Shown one piece after another: positions 30,104 through 39,588 of a DNA stretch of 64,000 nucleotides. The notes beneath the pieces were generated by a model. It did not search any database. It was not told the origin of the DNA and saw only the letters and a list, made by a program, of their open reading frames with translations. The translations under genes and the position numbers were made by a program. Source of the stretch: Agarophyton chilense (lineage: Eukaryota; Rhodophyta; Florideophyceae; Gracilariales; Gracilariaceae); contig JARGXX010000092.1 of the NCBI GenBank assembly GCA_030374765.1, forward strand, positions 1,860,001-1,924,000, read 5' to 3'. The number at the start of each line of letters is the position of its first letter. Position 1 is the first letter of the stretch.

Positions 30104-31780
30104 GCTGGTACGGTGATTCATCATGGCGGTAAGTGCAGCACGATCGCCTTGCAGCTGTGCTTCGGGGAAGCCCGCGTCTCAGAGGAAGTGTCTCAACGGT
30201 GCCAAAAAGGGATCCTCCGCATCGCTCGGTTGTTGGGCGAACCCATGATGGTACCCCATCGACGGGTTGTCACCCGATGCCATAGCCGTTGGTGGCGAAG
30301 CAGCCGTCACAGGCGCAGTACCGGATAGCTCGGGTTCATCCTCGAAATAGAGTTCTGCATCAGCAGGTGGAGCTTCTTCATTCTCCTAATATGCGAACTC
30401 GGAAGGTGAGGACTCGTACACATATCCAGTACGCTGATTTGAAGGGAACTCCCTAGGATTCGCACGAAGGTCAAGAGCCTGATCAGACGTGATTATCTGG
30501 CTGGTCCAGAGATTCTACCATACAAAATCTCCAGCATTAGCTGTGCGTCCCGGAGAGGGATCTCGATGAAGCACCCTTGTGCCTCTAGCTGATTGCTCCA
30601 ATGGAACCCCATGCCAGTCGATACTGTCGATCAAGTCTACCAAGAGTAGGAATTCGTCATAATTGGCACGGGACCCCAACACAAGGGAAAGATTGAGTTG
30701 TCTCGCATATCTCCGCGCTGTTGGCGACATGTACCAAACACGATAAATTTCGTAGGCATCCCAGAGGATATACGCCGCTATCTTGGCAATGAACTCGGAG
30801 AACACGACCGTCCAGTATCCCGAGAACGGGTCTTTAATCAACGCGGAACCGATATAGATTATTGCAGGAGGAAGCTCCACCGGACATCCACGAGGGCTCT
30901 TGACTTCCTCCCAGTGTTCTGGCAGCGCAACATAGCGTCCGACGCGAGGATTCCACCTAATTCGATCAATCTCGATCATTTGGTATAGAACCAGGTACCC
31001 CAAGCGGGATCTCTTATATCTTTCCCAACGAGGATAATCCCAGTAAGGAATGTCTCTTTTGTGGAGGAAGCGGAAGTCCGCACGGAGTAAGGGCCGGCGA
31101 AAGCACAGTGCCGCGTCGCGTACATCGCGTAAGCCACGCCATTCGTCGACGTCGACTTTGTATAAGACCTTGATGTACGAGTATCCTTCGCCATTCGTGC
31201 GAGCCATCCAGGTATCCAGCTTCCAATCTCCTGGGAGAACGACTGTCTTAATGAAACGGTGCAGACGCTGGTATATCAGCTTCGTGAACCGAGTTCGGGC
31301 TTCGTCCATACTCTCATTGGTATACCGGTCAATCGCGTTATCTGGCAAAGCACAGTAAGAAAGCCAATCGTGGCTGCGGATAGCTTCATAAGGAATTCCA
31401 TCTGGAAGGTAACCGTTGAAGACATACTGGCTGATCAACGCGTCATCGCGAAGAGCGACTGGGTCAAACCATGGAGCCTGCGCGAAGATGTCAGCATCAT
31501 CGAGAGGGTCTCGTTCCACAAAGTCCGCGAGATGTGGGTAACTGAGTTGAGCCCGACGAGACGGCGCTCAAATGATCCCAACGGAGGATACATACGCTGC
31601 ATTCGGCATCACACCTAAAGATGAAGGCTGTAAGGGGAAGGAGTGGAAACCCACGCGAGGAGACCGCATTGATCGGAAGGTCGAAGGCGCTGCAGCTTGC
31701 GAGTTGAAGCCACTGCTGGCATAAGGGTTCTCTGAGGGTACGTCTCCGTTGTTGGAGTTGTGCGGCGCGTGTGGGTTTGT
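30104..31780 (-). pseudogene. Antisense accessory gene of LTR1-A (novel family), 559 codons
   Basis: Runs opposite to LTR1-A between its lost pol and its 3' LTR. From 31780 down to 30104 the frame has no frameshift in 559 codons and only four stops (31568-31570, 30515-30517, 30386-30388, 30179-30181). The longest open piece is 30515-31519. The N-terminus (HAPHNSNNGDVPSENPYASS; FRSMRSPRVGF) and C-terminus (GFPEAQLQGDRAALTAMMNH) both match the short LTR1-B protein, which has an ATG where this copy has ACA. The centre is rich in aromatic and Arg residues (YPRWERYKRSRLGYLVLY; YRVWYMSPTARRYARQ). The gene is cut two codons before its end by LTR2-A. No known domain was recognised. Confidence 0.7.
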
Positions 31781-31890
31781 CGCTGATCAAGTCGAAACCG
31801 ATGGTGCTTTCGTCGAGACAAGGAGATTTTGGAAGGCCGATGCATGTTCGGGCATATAAAGACCTCTTGCATCGCCCGTGCTTCGCGCTT

Positions 31891-31903
31891 AACAGGGAGG
31901 ATG
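31891..31903 (+). promoter_or_regulatory. Polypurine tract of LTR1-A
   Basis: AACAGGGAGGATG lies directly 5' of the 3' LTR. The same sequence sits at the matching place in LTR1-B (complement of 48360-48372). It marks the plus-strand primer site of reverse transcription and fixes the element's orientation. Confidence 0.75.
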
Positions 31904-32554
31904 TGTAGTATTCTACTACTCTCGGAATACCGATGGAATTATTTTCGTCTAAGTACGATGATACTCATAGGTGACTGCAACGGCTAGGATGAAGTTATGA
32001 AGCGGCACCCCGCAGATAGCCCATGAGATGGTATGTTACACGTGGGTCTCGGTCTGCAACGGCGCATCCGATTCGACCCTTTGTATGGAAATACCGGATT
32101 GGCAACGGCGCATATAGTTGGTAGCCACGGGGCACCTAAGCCTATCCTTCGTAGGTGGTAGCCCATTTAGAGCTAGTTATCCCGTACTGTAGAAAGGTTA
32201 ACTGGCTAACCAAGTTTATATCTAGATGTCATTATGTGCGGCGCTCACTCCTGTGCACAATACATAAAGCACAGAAGGAAGCGCCGACTCCAAAGTAAAA
32301 CAGACAACCACGGGTTTACAAAATATCTTTTCATTGATCAGGATTCCTTAACCGGAGATCCGGACGAGCTACAACAAGTAGTCGTCCGTTTCAATAGTAC
32401 TAACCACCCTGATTGGTGAATAGGGCCTTAAACCCCCCATTATAGCTCGCTAATGTTGTGCTCTACCACATCTACCTCTTAGTCGCAAGCACCCATACGG
32501 CAGTTTCGAACACTTTCGGAGGTGTCTGTTATACCTGTTAGAGCGGATACTACA
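31904..32554 (+). repeat. LTR1-A 3' LTR, complete (651 bp)
   Basis: Starts TGTAGTATTC after a polypurine tract and ends GGATACTACA. The ends form an 8-bp inverted repeat TGTAGTAT/ATACTACA. The length agrees with the LTR1-B 3' LTR (652 bp). Confidence 0.88.
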
Positions 32555-32559
32555 GATGT
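32555..32559. repeat. Target-site duplication GATGT, right
   Basis: Matches 19816-19820 exactly and shows that the outer LTRs belong to a single insertion event. Confidence 0.85.
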
Positions 32560-32720
32560 GAATTCTGCAAAACTAATGACAATTCATAATTTGTTTGTTA
32601 AAAATGCAAAACTTACAATGATATTGATTTTTATGTATGCAACAGTAGAACCTGTCGTGATTGTTTTAAAAATCAACTGGTTGATATTCATTATATTTTG
32701 AACAACATTTAGTCGACAAC
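32555..32720 (+). pseudogene. piggyBac-like transposase relic, C-terminal Cys-rich finger
   Basis: Directly after the right GATGT duplication, one frame reads KCKTYND followed by YVCNSRTCRDCF, the Cys-rich zinc-binding tail typical of piggyBac-type transposases. This is the expected continuation of the relic interrupted at 19820. It explains why the fragments lie 12.7 kb apart. Confidence 0.65.
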
Positions 32721-32949
32721 ATTGATTTTCATGTGTCAACATGCGTTTTGAAGATTTAGAGGCAATTTTTAAAATTATACAACAGAAGTTTAAATCATCT
32801 TAATCTCTCTACTAATTCATAATTTGCTAAATTTATTATGGTCTCTGACGAAATTATCTTTTTATCAGTTGTCACCGTATTATTTCTGCTGTACAAGAGG
32901 ACGCAAATGCGTTCTTAAACCATAACATGTTTTAGAATTAGTCGGGCTC

Positions 32950-33045
32950 CCGTAAGAGTTTCCGAGTTACACTGAACTTCGCGAGGTTTGAACCCTGTGT
33001 TTATCAGTCTCCGAGCCGTCGTGGAACCACTGAGCTGGTGTTACT
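32950..33045 (-). other. Pseudo-tRNA or tRNA-derived SINE head
   Basis: The minus strand has an A-box-like CAGCTCAGTGG (33028-33038) and a B-box-like GGTTCAAACC (32985-32994), about 43 bases apart. An Ile-like anticodon loop CTGATAA lies between them, but the anticodon stem does not pair. This fits a decayed tRNA or the head of a SINE, not a functional gene. Confidence 0.4.
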
Positions 33046-33176
33046 GAAAACAATTGTCTAAAAAATGTACTTTAAAGAAGGTGGAACATGATTAGAAAAC
33101 TAGTTTTTACTTGGAAAATAGAATACTCCGCTGCAGTATGGATACCAGCGATTTTTACTAATTTTTTGGAAAATAG

Positions 33177-33246
33177 AACTGGCCTCATATGAGGCCAAGC
33201 TGGCCTCATGTGCGGCCAATCCGCCGGGCGTGTAGACACTAGAGGG
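33177..33246 (-). repeat. Dispersed palindromic repeat, copy 2
   Basis: The minus strand reads CCCCTCTAGTGTCTACACGC, then TTGGCCGCACATGAGGCCAG and TTGGCCTCATATGAGGCCAG: two nested palindromes. It is related to 15912-15953 in inverted orientation and to 41583-41640. Confidence 0.55.
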
Positions 33247-34083
33247 GTCAGAGTCTAGTTTCCGGTCAAACACTGGGTCCATCCCAAAACTCGCAGTTCT
33301 ACCAGTTTTACATTCTTGAAGCAATTGAAAAGGCGCCATCTAGCTTAGCTTTACCACTGTAGTGAAAGTGTGGTGGGTATGCAGAACCCCCCCCCCCCCC
33401 CCCCATACTCCTCCAGATGCACCATTTTTGTAAGTAAACTACGTGTTTACGCCATATACGCATACTTTCAACCATGCTGTGGTATAAACCAGGTGTGTTC
33501 TTAAGAATACCTACAAGATTGAGCGAGAGACGGCACCATTTTTTTATGTGAGGCATCGTCGTTGAGGTATCGGCCTTGATGCTCAAGACTTTAAGTTTTA
33601 TAGATTCTTGAATACGATCTAGATTGCTAGGATGGCATCTGCAGAGGAGATGGAAGACCCCTACTGCTGGTCCGCTTGTGTGTAAAGCGACGCCCCCATC
33701 CGGAAGCCTCATGGCAGAAATGATCGTCGCTGACAGCTTGCAGATTGTGTGATTGCTGAATTCGATCTGGACAGATTTTAGATGTCTTCCCACGCACGGT
33801 GGGCAGCATCATGAGGCATGACTGTGGTGCTTGAGAAGTAGCAGCGTCAGAGTGCTTTAGGTCTTGTTCGCAATTGGTGTGGAGAATGGTTGGCCGCAAG
33901 CTGAGGTCGTTGCCGGCAGAGTATTGGATCGGGATGTGTCTGCAACAATTGCGCCCAAGCTGGGCCATGAGATTCGGTCCCGGACATAAGGTCCAAAAGC
34001 TCCATGATAAAACACATCAGGTTTTGAAGTTGCGCAAATCGCCGTGGTTGGCACGTTGCTCGTATTTCCCTCCCCACAACAAC
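33247..34083. other. Intergenic region with an 18-base poly-C tract
   Basis: Contains a run of 18 C at 33387-33404. No gene is supported; open frames on the minus strand cross the poly-C tract. The last part is the probable promoter and 5' UTR of the beta-propeller gene. Confidence 0.45.
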
Positions 34084-36198
34084 ATGTATCCGTCTCTTCC
34101 CAATGCGCCGTCCGACTCACAACCACCACCCCATCCTCTCACCACTTCCACCTCCGCCTCTAGCCCCGTCCCTGCCCCTGTCTCCGCCCCCGCCTCTGTC
34201 TCTGCACCTGTCCGCACCGCTGCTCGCTCCCGCCGTCGTCCGTCTTCTGCCCCGCCACGCCCCCGTTTCACCACACCCTCCATCGACGCGCTCACACTCC
34301 CAGACACCTTCGACGACTTCATCCGCCTGGGTGATGGAGTGCTGCCCCCAGCGTCGCAAAGCCCACCAGAGCCAACGAATGCCACTCGCGACTCAAACAT
34401 TCCTGTCCAGTTTTTCACATCACTCGTGCGAGTCGCCACTGACACCTTCGAAACAGGACTCAGTCATGCTGCCCGCGGCGGCACCGGCATGTTGAACGTC
34501 GCTGGCGGAGTACTGCCTGCTCTGGGCGCTGTGTTTTCCGAGCGCACAACGCGTGAATCCACCTCGCGCTACGCTGCGCGCCCCGCACAGCTGCGACCAA
34601 TGCGAGCCCCCCCCGAGCCGTTGCTGTTGGTCCCGTCACGAGCTACAGTGGTGTGTGAAACCGCCTTGGCCAGACTTGCACCTGTGCGTCCTGGCATCGT
34701 GCAGATACCGTTGGAGAGTGAGCCACGAATCCAAAATGCGTCTAGTGTTTCATCGGGCGTCTCATCTCCGACCCGAGCACGCAGTGTGCCGCGCGTCACG
34801 GCTGCTGCCTTCGCGCAGAGAGATGCACGGTTTGTGATGGGTGTTTCCACGAATTATGTATACAGCTTCTCCGTGGGCCTTAGGGATAGGCGCGTTTCGC
34901 GTTTGTTGAGAGCGACACCCACTAGTATTGCCGTGTCGCCCGACGAGCGATTTCTATACGTAGGCACATCTGATGGCTATCTTCATGTCATGGACTCCGA
35001 CTTATCGATCCGTGTGACGTTCTTACCACCGGAAATTGTTAGTGCTTCCTTGGGCTCAGCCTTCCGACATGCGCCTGTGTCTTTTGTGACTGCTTCTTCA
35101 GACAGTGCATTGCTATGCTACGATGAGGGAGTGGTATGTCACGTCAATTCGGAGGGCGACATGTTGCATCCTCCTTTCATGGCTCATGCTCGTCGCACAT
35201 CAGGTGTACTTTGTTTCTTTGAAGTCCTGGCTCTTACTATTGGGGATGCCACAGACCCATCGATCTCTTTGTTTGAGCTTTCTACAGGACGATGCCTTCT
35301 GCGTAGGATGTTGGTATACGCTCCAACGTGCTTGAAGCGTGTCAGTAGGTCACTCAACGTCGTTTCAAGAGATGGAGAGGTGTGCCCATCAGAAACCACC
35401 TTTTTGGTAGGTGGAGAGGAAGCGCATGTAGAAGTTTTCCGTCTTGTTGTTCTTTCACCTCAGAAAGTGGAACTGAATTTGGTGTATACCGTCAGTGAAC
35501 GCATAAGAGGCAAGGACAAGGGCGTGGTCGACTTGCACTACCTTCCTGAGGAAGCTATGATCCTGGCTCTTTTGTCTTGTGGCGAGGTCAGGAGATGGCA
35601 TCTGACTCGAGACCAGGCCAGCTCATTGACTTTGGTTGAAGAAAATTCTTTTTCACAACCCACATTCACGGAAGACAATGTTGCAGAGGCTACAGAACAG
35701 GATTTTGGCCTACCCGATTATGGACGCCATGCAACGACGAACGTTCTTAAAGCACAAACGGTGCTTGCTACTATCCTGGACGAAGATGCTATTCCCGAAC
35801 AAATTAAAGATACGCTTGTCACGGAGTTTACCAAAGAGCAGTCTTCCATGGTTTCAAAGCTTGTGCACTGCGACACAGAACTTCGTCGCGCTCGACGGAG
35901 AATCCTTGCTCGGTTTACAAATGGCATACGGTCGGACAATGAACTCGGCTCTCTAGTAGAGCGCACTTTGGCTAGGGCCTCGAAACGTATGGCCGCAATG
36001 GAGATGGAGTGCGTAACCAGACATCACTCTGAAACGTTTCGGCACATCCAGAAAGACGCTGTTGTGAAACTGAAGACAATGTTGAAGAGCACTTTCTGTC
36101 TCCCTGTTGTGGTAAGGGCATATTCTGATGCTTTAAACCAGGCAAAGCGAGATGTGGAATGTATAGATCCAGAAGACATGCAGACCGGTTGGAACTGA
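34084..36198 (+). CDS. WD40/beta-propeller-like protein with C-terminal helical domain
   Basis: A 704-residue single-exon protein. I chose the ATG at 34084; the open frame upstream has no coding look. Residues 1-60 are Pro/Ser/Ala-rich. Residues about 230-540 show propeller-type blades (DARFVMGVSTNYVYSFSVG; TSIAVSPDERFLYVGTSDGY followed by LHVMD; SFVTASSDSALLCYDEG; TTFLVGGEEAHVEVFRL; MILALLSCGEVRRWHL). Residues about 545-700 are helical and rich in Arg and Glu (DTELRRARRRILARF; LARASKRMAAMEMECVTRHH), perhaps a coiled coil. No transmembrane segment or signal peptide is visible. Such proteins act as assembly scaffolds. I do not recognise a named orthologue. Confidence 0.8.
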   Translation: MYPSLPNAPSDSQPPPHPLTTSTSASSPVPAPVSAPASVSAPVRTAARSRRRPSSAPPRPRFTTPSIDALTLPDTFDDFIRLGDGVLPPASQSPPEPTNATRDSNIPVQFFTSLVRVATDTFETGLSHAARGGTGMLNVAGGVLPALGAVFSERTTRESTSRYAARPAQLRPMRAPPEPLLLVPSRATVVCETALARLAPVRPGIVQIPLESEPRIQNASSVSSGVSSPTRARSVPRVTAAAFAQRDARFVMGVSTNYVYSFSVGLRDRRVSRLLRATPTSIAVSPDERFLYVGTSDGYLHVMDSDLSIRVTFLPPEIVSASLGSAFRHAPVSFVTASSDSALLCYDEGVVCHVNSEGDMLHPPFMAHARRTSGVLCFFEVLALTIGDATDPSISLFELSTGRCLLRRMLVYAPTCLKRVSRSLNVVSRDGEVCPSETTFLVGGEEAHVEVFRLVVLSPQKVELNLVYTVSERIRGKDKGVVDLHYLPEEAMILALLSCGEVRRWHLTRDQASSLTLVEENSFSQPTFTEDNVAEATEQDFGLPDYGRHATTNVLKAQTVLATILDEDAIPEQIKDTLVTEFTKEQSSMVSKLVHCDTELRRARRRILARFTNGIRSDNELGSLVERTLARASKRMAAMEMECVTRHHSETFRHIQKDAVVKLKTMLKSTFCLPVVVRAYSDALNQAKRDVECIDPEDMQTGWN

Positions 36199-38243
36199 GG
36201 TAAGATTATCTGTTTTGTTCAATGCCTATTGCGAGTGTCAACCACATTGCAGTGCAGAGGAATCGATATACTGCGAGAAAGAAAGCCAAGATGGTGGCGC
36301 GACGATTTCAAGATTTCGAATGATCCCTCGCAAGCTCTGATACTTTCCCTTTGGGTTTGAGTGTGCCACGCTTGTATGATGATGTACGTAAGATACATGA
36401 GAGTGAATTGGCATTATTCCATGCTACTCGACACTGCCTGTGGACTCGGGCCTTCCTTTTCGATCCACCCCAACACCCTTCGCACACTTTAAGAGTGTCA
36501 TAATGCGTCCTTTCGGAAGGGAAGGGGAAAGGCCGTTGTTACGAAAGCAGAAGTTCCGTGCTTCATAGTGGAAGTGGCGGAGACGGAAGGTTAGAACGAT
36601 TTTCCGCTCTCTGCAATCCTTTTATTTGGATGGGCTTTATCTACTTTCCTCGGAAACCTGTCCTGAGTTCGAACTTGCTACGATCCTGCATATGACATCT
36701 GATTATGCTCGTCTCAATGGTATTCGCACACCTCGTGATTATGTCTAACATAGATCACGAAAACGAAGCTGTCTCAAGCCGAGATTCGCATTAGGTTTCA
36801 TAAGACGAAGGAATGTTTCGAGAGTCGAAGTTTGTCTTTCTTACTGCTGCCCTCGAGAATTGAACTGTGTTTCAATCATCTCCATTGAATTCCAAAGACT
36901 CTTTTCTCTCTTCGAATCACGTGGACGAGTTCTTTAGCCAAAAATATTACTTAGTGCAGGGGCACTACACCCATGATGTAACAAAACACTCACAATCAAA
37001 CTGGCCTTCCACAGACTCTTCCAGTACTATGTGCAAGAGAGACAATTTCCAAAAATTGTGTGAGGGTCCATGATACGTCCATGTACAGAGTGTTGCATCT
37101 CTTCTGGGCGTTTGTTTTTGGAAACGCCCATCTACGTATGTGACAATTCGTTCCATTTTCCCGATATATACGCTGGGCGAACACACGTTCGTAGGCATAT
37201 ACCTCGAACATTAAATACGGGTGGCCATCGGGGAAGATTTCTGACAGCTCACTCACTCAAATCCCTCTGCTCCAATTGTCTTGTTCTGTCTGCCCCTTCA
37301 AAACCTGGAACGTGTGTGGACTATCAATTCATGTTTCTGAAATTGTCAGCTCTACGTTGCAAAGTGCAGAAAAGGCAGAAGACAGCCTGAGTCTCTGATA
37401 CATAGCACTAGCTAGCTAGAGAATGATCGCATGCCCACCAATGCCCATATCATAACGAGAAGGCTCTCGACTCGATTTTTTTGTAGTTCAGAACTGGTTT
37501 CACCAGCACAGAGCAGTTCATATCCGTGTGGTCAGCGGGCTTGATTAGACAGTACAGTTGTCGCTTCGCCTAAAAAGTGTGCCATGGGATTTCTCTATGA
37601 GAATACGAGGAATCGGCAATGGCGGAGGATTCGAGTCCTCAGTTCAAGTTTTTCGTTCTCTCTCTCCTCTTTGCTGGTTGCCGTTCTACGCTGCCTTAAG
37701 TAGACTACCGTTCTTCTCTACTCTGGGTATTCGCCCGTTCGCCGTTGCCATCTTTTCCTAGCTTTGTCTAGCTTTGCTTATGCTTACTGCCTGCCTTCTG
37801 TTTGCATTTGCACTTGCTATGCCTTTTCGCGTTCCCTCTTTTGGGATTTGCCTTTTGTTTCTTTTGCGTTCGGTCGCCCTCAGCATTCCTCCTTCCGTGT
37901 CTGTTCAGCTTATGCTTGTATTCAGACATTTGCCCTTTCGACGACCGGATTCCTTGCATTCGCCTAATTAATATCGCTTAGCCATTTTTTGTTGTTTTAC
38001 AACAGTATTGTAGGCACCTGTCACCTTGGAAATAATGATTTCTGTTAATTTCCACAAATGCGGAGGATGCGTTGCACTGCTGCACGAGAAAAATTATGTA
38101 CCATACCGCTTCACAAATACTGGAGATTGCCGAAGGCACCGGAGGTAAAAAATTCGCTCGGCGATGTCGGCCACACTACTGGGGCACTCGAAGATATGTT
38201 ACAGAACAGAGCGAAGTGTGACAACTGAACAGTTTCTTGAAGA
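36199..38243. other. Intergenic region, no gene supported
   Basis: About 2 kb with only small unsupported ORFs. A T/C-rich stretch at 37700-37970 contains short internal repetitions (CTAGCTTTG, CTTTTG, CATTTGC). No RNA gene was recognised. Confidence 0.45.
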
Positions 38244-39209
38244 ATGCTGAACCTTCGCTGCGCTTTTGTGAACTATACGCCGATCAACGCCTGCAAGCGT
38301 CTCTTGAAAGAAAAGAATTCGCGCAATGCCAAGCCTGAAGTTCCCCGGTTTCTGAATGTCAGAGAATCAAACAGGAGAGTTTCTTGGTTGAATCCTTATC
38401 CCAAAGTATTGATGGTGGCCGAAAACAAAGACAATGAAACATTTCGAGCTTTAGAGTTGGACATCAAAGAGTATCTCAACAACATTTCGGAGACATTACC
38501 AAATCCGCTGTCATACGTCAATTTAAAGAAAAAAGGAAGGATTGACTTGGTGTCGCGTGTCATTGATGCCGGGGGTTATATCGAGGTTTCAAGGCGATTA
38601 GGGATCCCAGTAGACAACAGAGAGTTTGTAACCCCACCCAATATATCCACAAATGGGTCATTTGCGCCATTTTTGAAGTCAGAAGATGAAGGCACGTCGA
38701 TAGTATTCGGAAGCAGCTTAGAAGATAGGATGAAATCCATGGCCGAGTCTGGAAAGGGGAGTGGCATATCAAAATCTATTACGTCACTATCAAACGCCCG
38801 AACTATTGATACAGTGCCCTCTGCCGTCGAGCTTATCAAGCAAAATGAACGAATAGCGCCTCCTGTTGTCGATGAACCCTTGATAGAAGGTGAGAACTTA
38901 TCGTTCACAATACTGATGCGATTGGGTCTGTTATCTCTGACAACCATAACTGCCATTGGGTTCGGAAAGGCAAGCAACGGCGTAGTGAGTCCAAGTATTA
39001 TCAACGCTTCTAAATCCGCGGCCAGTGGTTTGACTTTTGGTCATCTTCTCCTAGCGCTCTACAGTGCTCTCTTGGTCGCACCTAGAATGCGGCGTAACTC
39101 TACTCTCTGGTTTATCAAGGTTCTTTTGGGAGGCCCACTTGCTGTCGTTGAGTTGCGGAGTCTGGGTAATTCAGAGCTGTTCAAGCCCAAGCGAACAGAT
39201 AGTAATTGA
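38244..39209 (+). CDS. Hypothetical membrane protein, possibly plastid
   Basis: A 321-residue protein starting at the ATG at 38244. The N-terminus is basic with a Ser/Asn-rich part that could be a leader. Residues about 95-125 contain KKKGRIDLVSRVIDAGGYIE followed by VSRRLGIPVD. This resembles the G-R-x-D-L-...-A-I-x-x-x-G-G-...-V-A-x-x-L-G repeat of several plastid proteins, but the comparison is from memory. The C-terminal third has two or three hydrophobic segments (ILMRLGLLSLTTITAIGF; FGHLLLALYSALLVA; WFIKVLLGGPLAVV), so the protein is likely membrane-anchored. Function unknown. Confidence 0.7.
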   Translation: MLNLRCAFVNYTPINACKRLLKEKNSRNAKPEVPRFLNVRESNRRVSWLNPYPKVLMVAENKDNETFRALELDIKEYLNNISETLPNPLSYVNLKKKGRIDLVSRVIDAGGYIEVSRRLGIPVDNREFVTPPNISTNGSFAPFLKSEDEGTSIVFGSSLEDRMKSMAESGKGSGISKSITSLSNARTIDTVPSAVELIKQNERIAPPVVDEPLIEGENLSFTILMRLGLLSLTTITAIGFGKASNGVVSPSIINASKSAASGLTFGHLLLALYSALLVAPRMRRNSTLWFIKVLLGGPLAVVELRSLGNSELFKPKRTDSN

Positions 39210-39588
39210 ATCTCATGGTCTGTTCAAGGCATGCTTCCGAGCGCAACAACACATGAAGACGTGGTCAGTAGATTTCAAGGCACAAAATCTCTTTGTGAGG
39301 GCAATACGAAAGCTCAAGATGGAATGCGTGACTGAAATGTATACTATAACACCGATTGGCATTTACGAAGGGAAAGGTTTAGTAGGGTTGCCTTCTAGTG
39401 AAAACAGTGGTTGGAAGCAACCGGGTTTGTCGGCAACAACAGATGCTAATGAAATAAGAAATTTAGTCAAGTGGTTGTGATGTATGATGGTAATACTCCA
39501 AGTGATCTATGTTTACTAAATCAGTATTAAAATCTGACTCCAGATTCATATCAATGTATGTCTCTCAGTCGGCATGAGGTGATATACA
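39210..39588. other. Convergent 3' spacer
   Basis: About 380 bp between the ends of two convergent genes. An open frame (to 39480, plus) has no independent start context and is probably 3' UTR. Confidence 0.4.

Larger units (their letters stand above)
19821..32554 (+). mobile_element. LTR1-A: composite Ty3/Gypsy LTR retrotransposon (plus orientation)
   Basis: Bounded by LTRs with TGTAGTAT...ATACTACA termini and a perfect 5-bp duplication, GATGT (19816-19820 and 32555-32559). The 5' LTR (19821-20206) is cut short at CCGAC by LTR2-A. Its own gag-pol is missing. What survives on the right is the antisense accessory gene (30104-31780), a polypurine tract and a full 3' LTR. The LTR1 element inserted into the piggyBac-like transposase gene. 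LTR2-A later filled or replaced its centre. Confidence 0.85.

Noticed and set aside
33308-33793. 161-codon minus-strand ORF
   Set aside because: It crosses an 18-base homopolymer that yields poly-Gly. No family features were seen.
37558-37971. Overlapping short hydrophobic ORFs on both strands
   Set aside because: T/C-rich repetitive stretch; frames on both strands are open and none shows a domain.
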